DNA from: an uncultured bacterium
GTDB taxonomy: Bacteria; UBP6; UBA1177; JAKLFG01
Direction of reading: 5' to 3'
Assembly: GCA_938048925.1 (NCBI GenBank)
Contig: CALITV010000179.1
Span: 1-5,920 of the forward strand
Length of the DNA stretch: 5,920 nucleotides
Position 1 is the first letter of the stretch. Each line of letters opens with the position of its first letter. Below the pieces are notes generated by a model, which saw only the letters and a list, made by a program, of their open reading frames with translations, had not been told where the DNA came from and searched no databases. Made by a program: the position numbers and the translations under genes. Shown in pieces: positions 5,221 through 5,920 of the stretch.

Positions 5221-5920
5221 TATTCCATTGACTTGAGTTCTTTCTCAGCCTCTTTGTAGAACTCATTCTCGGCGGTAACGAGTTTGAGGATTGAGCGGAA
5301 GAGTTCCTTGGCTTTGGTCGGGTTGAAACTCTTCATGACCTTCGCTTTGTCGAAGAGTTTTTTCACCGTCTTTTCCTTTTCATCGAACCATTTTTTGCAT
5401 TCAACCTTGTCGGGGTCTTTCTGAAGGCACTTCTCGTAGTTCTCATTGGCGACGACATAGTTGTCCTTCTTCTCCATGTCAAGCGCCTTGGCATAGTAAC
5501 CGATCGCGTAGATCTTGTCTATTCGCTGCGAGAAGTCGGTGCCACCCGGAACGATCTCTTGGTCGAGCGCACGGGCCGCCTCGAGGTTGTCAAGAATAAG
5601 GCTGTAGTTGAGAAGATTTACCCCTTCGAGTATCTTGTCGCGCACCTTGTTGAAGTTGAGAAGTTGGCTCTTGAGGGCGAGCACTTTCGCATCTTCCTCA
5701 CATTCGCACTTTATCTGGCTTACCTTGACGATTGCCTCGATCGCTTCGTTGTATTTGCCTTTGGAACACATCTGAAGCACCAATTCACGGGCACGGGAAA
5801 GTTTGTCGGCGTTTTTCTCGAGTTCGGCGCGCTTGCGTTCGAGTTCCTTCTGGCGCTCCCGCTCGCGGCGCTCCCGCTCCCGTTCGAGGCGCTCTCGTTC
5901 CCGTTCTTCCTCTTCACGGC
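5217..5920 (-). CDS. Charged coiled-coil/TPR-repeat protein, C-terminal part cut by the right edge
   Basis: The frame is open from the right edge to TGA at 5219-5217, showing 233 C-terminal residues; the true start lies outside the window. Visible residues 1-35 are almost only Arg, Glu, Lys and Leu (for example RERERRERERQKELERKRAE), typical of a coiled coil or a single stable alpha-helix. Residues about 40-75, 140-172 and 187-223 look like TPR or TPR-like helix pairs. The clearest is the middle one, with YYAKALDMEKKDNYVVANENY leading to a closing DPDK; between them is a longer helical stretch. TPR units bind other proteins, so a scaffold role is likely. No enzymatic domain is visible in this part. 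The TTG at 5783 is an internal codon, not a start, because the same frame continues upstream with matching composition. The stop overlaps the start of the lipoprotein gene, suggesting one operon. Confidence 0.85.
   Translation of the reverse strand, partial: REEEERERERLERERERRERERQKELERKRAELEKNADKLSRARELVLQMCSKGKYNEAIEAIVKVSQIKCECEEDAKVLALKSQLLNFNKVRDKILEGVNLLNYSLILDNLEAARALDQEIVPGGTDFSQRIDKIYAIGYYAKALDMEKKDNYVVANENYEKCLQKDPDKVECKKWFDEKEKTVKKLFDKAKVMKSFNPTKAKELFRSILKLVTAENEFYKEAEKELKSMEY
5853..5909 (-). repeat. Degenerate 6-base tandem repeat encoding Arg-Glu dipeptides
   Basis: On the minus strand this stretch is built from variants of CGNGAG/CGGGAA hexamers, each encoding Arg-Glu. It forms the charged helix of the TPR protein. 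Bases vary mainly at third codon positions, so protein-level selection rather than recent slippage is likely, although the repeat could change length. It continues to the window edge with less regular units. Confidence 0.6.

Noticed and set aside
5720..5917. Plausible 65-residue frame rich in Ser/Asn/Arg on the minus strand near the right edge
   Set aside because: It is a shifted reading of the Arg/Glu repeat of the TPR gene, which is open through the same region and continues to the edge.

Overview
The window is ordinary protein-coding bacterial chromosome of moderate GC content. It holds seven genes, two of them cut by the window edges. I see no rRNA, tRNA, CRISPR array, insertion sequence or phage gene. 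Genes are tightly packed, with 4-base stop/start overlaps, E. coli-like sigma-70 promoters and GGAGG ribosome binding sites. Two genes have Sec signal peptides and one has a lipoprotein-like signal, so the cell has an exported compartment and is probably diderm. The relaxed lipobox (LFSC) and the charged coiled-coil/TPR protein would suit a spirochaete or a similar environmental phylum, but this is a weak guess and I cannot name the organism.

Left block (minus strand, about 1-2123). A near-consensus promoter (2096-2123) precedes a run of four genes: a 127-residue four-helix membrane protein, a protein-L-isoaspartate O-methyltransferase (pcm) with an N-terminal signal/anchor segment, an EFR1-type flavodoxin plus 2[4Fe-4S] ferredoxin, and the first 39 codons of a class II CPD photolyase running off the left edge. 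The photolyase start overlaps the ferredoxin stop (ATGA), so the two are probably translationally coupled. The block therefore combines protein-damage repair, light-driven DNA repair and a flavin/iron-sulfur electron carrier.

Middle (about 2183-4254). An exported protein of unknown function (minus) and peptidase T (pepT, plus) are transcribed divergently. The roughly 165 bases between them hold a good promoter for each direction. The PepT metal ligands and catalytic residues are all present.

Right block (minus strand, 4261-5920). The C-terminal part of a protein with an Arg/Glu-rich helix followed by TPR-like repeats enters from the right edge. It overlaps by TTGA a probable 319-residue lipoprotein of unknown function. 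The lipoprotein gene ends 6 bases from the pepT stop in a tail-to-tail arrangement with no recognisable terminator.

The points most worth a second look are the photolyase-ferredoxin coupling, the two competing starts of pcm (exported versus cytoplasmic enzyme), and the two unrecognised exported proteins. I did not find a clearly new multi-gene system.
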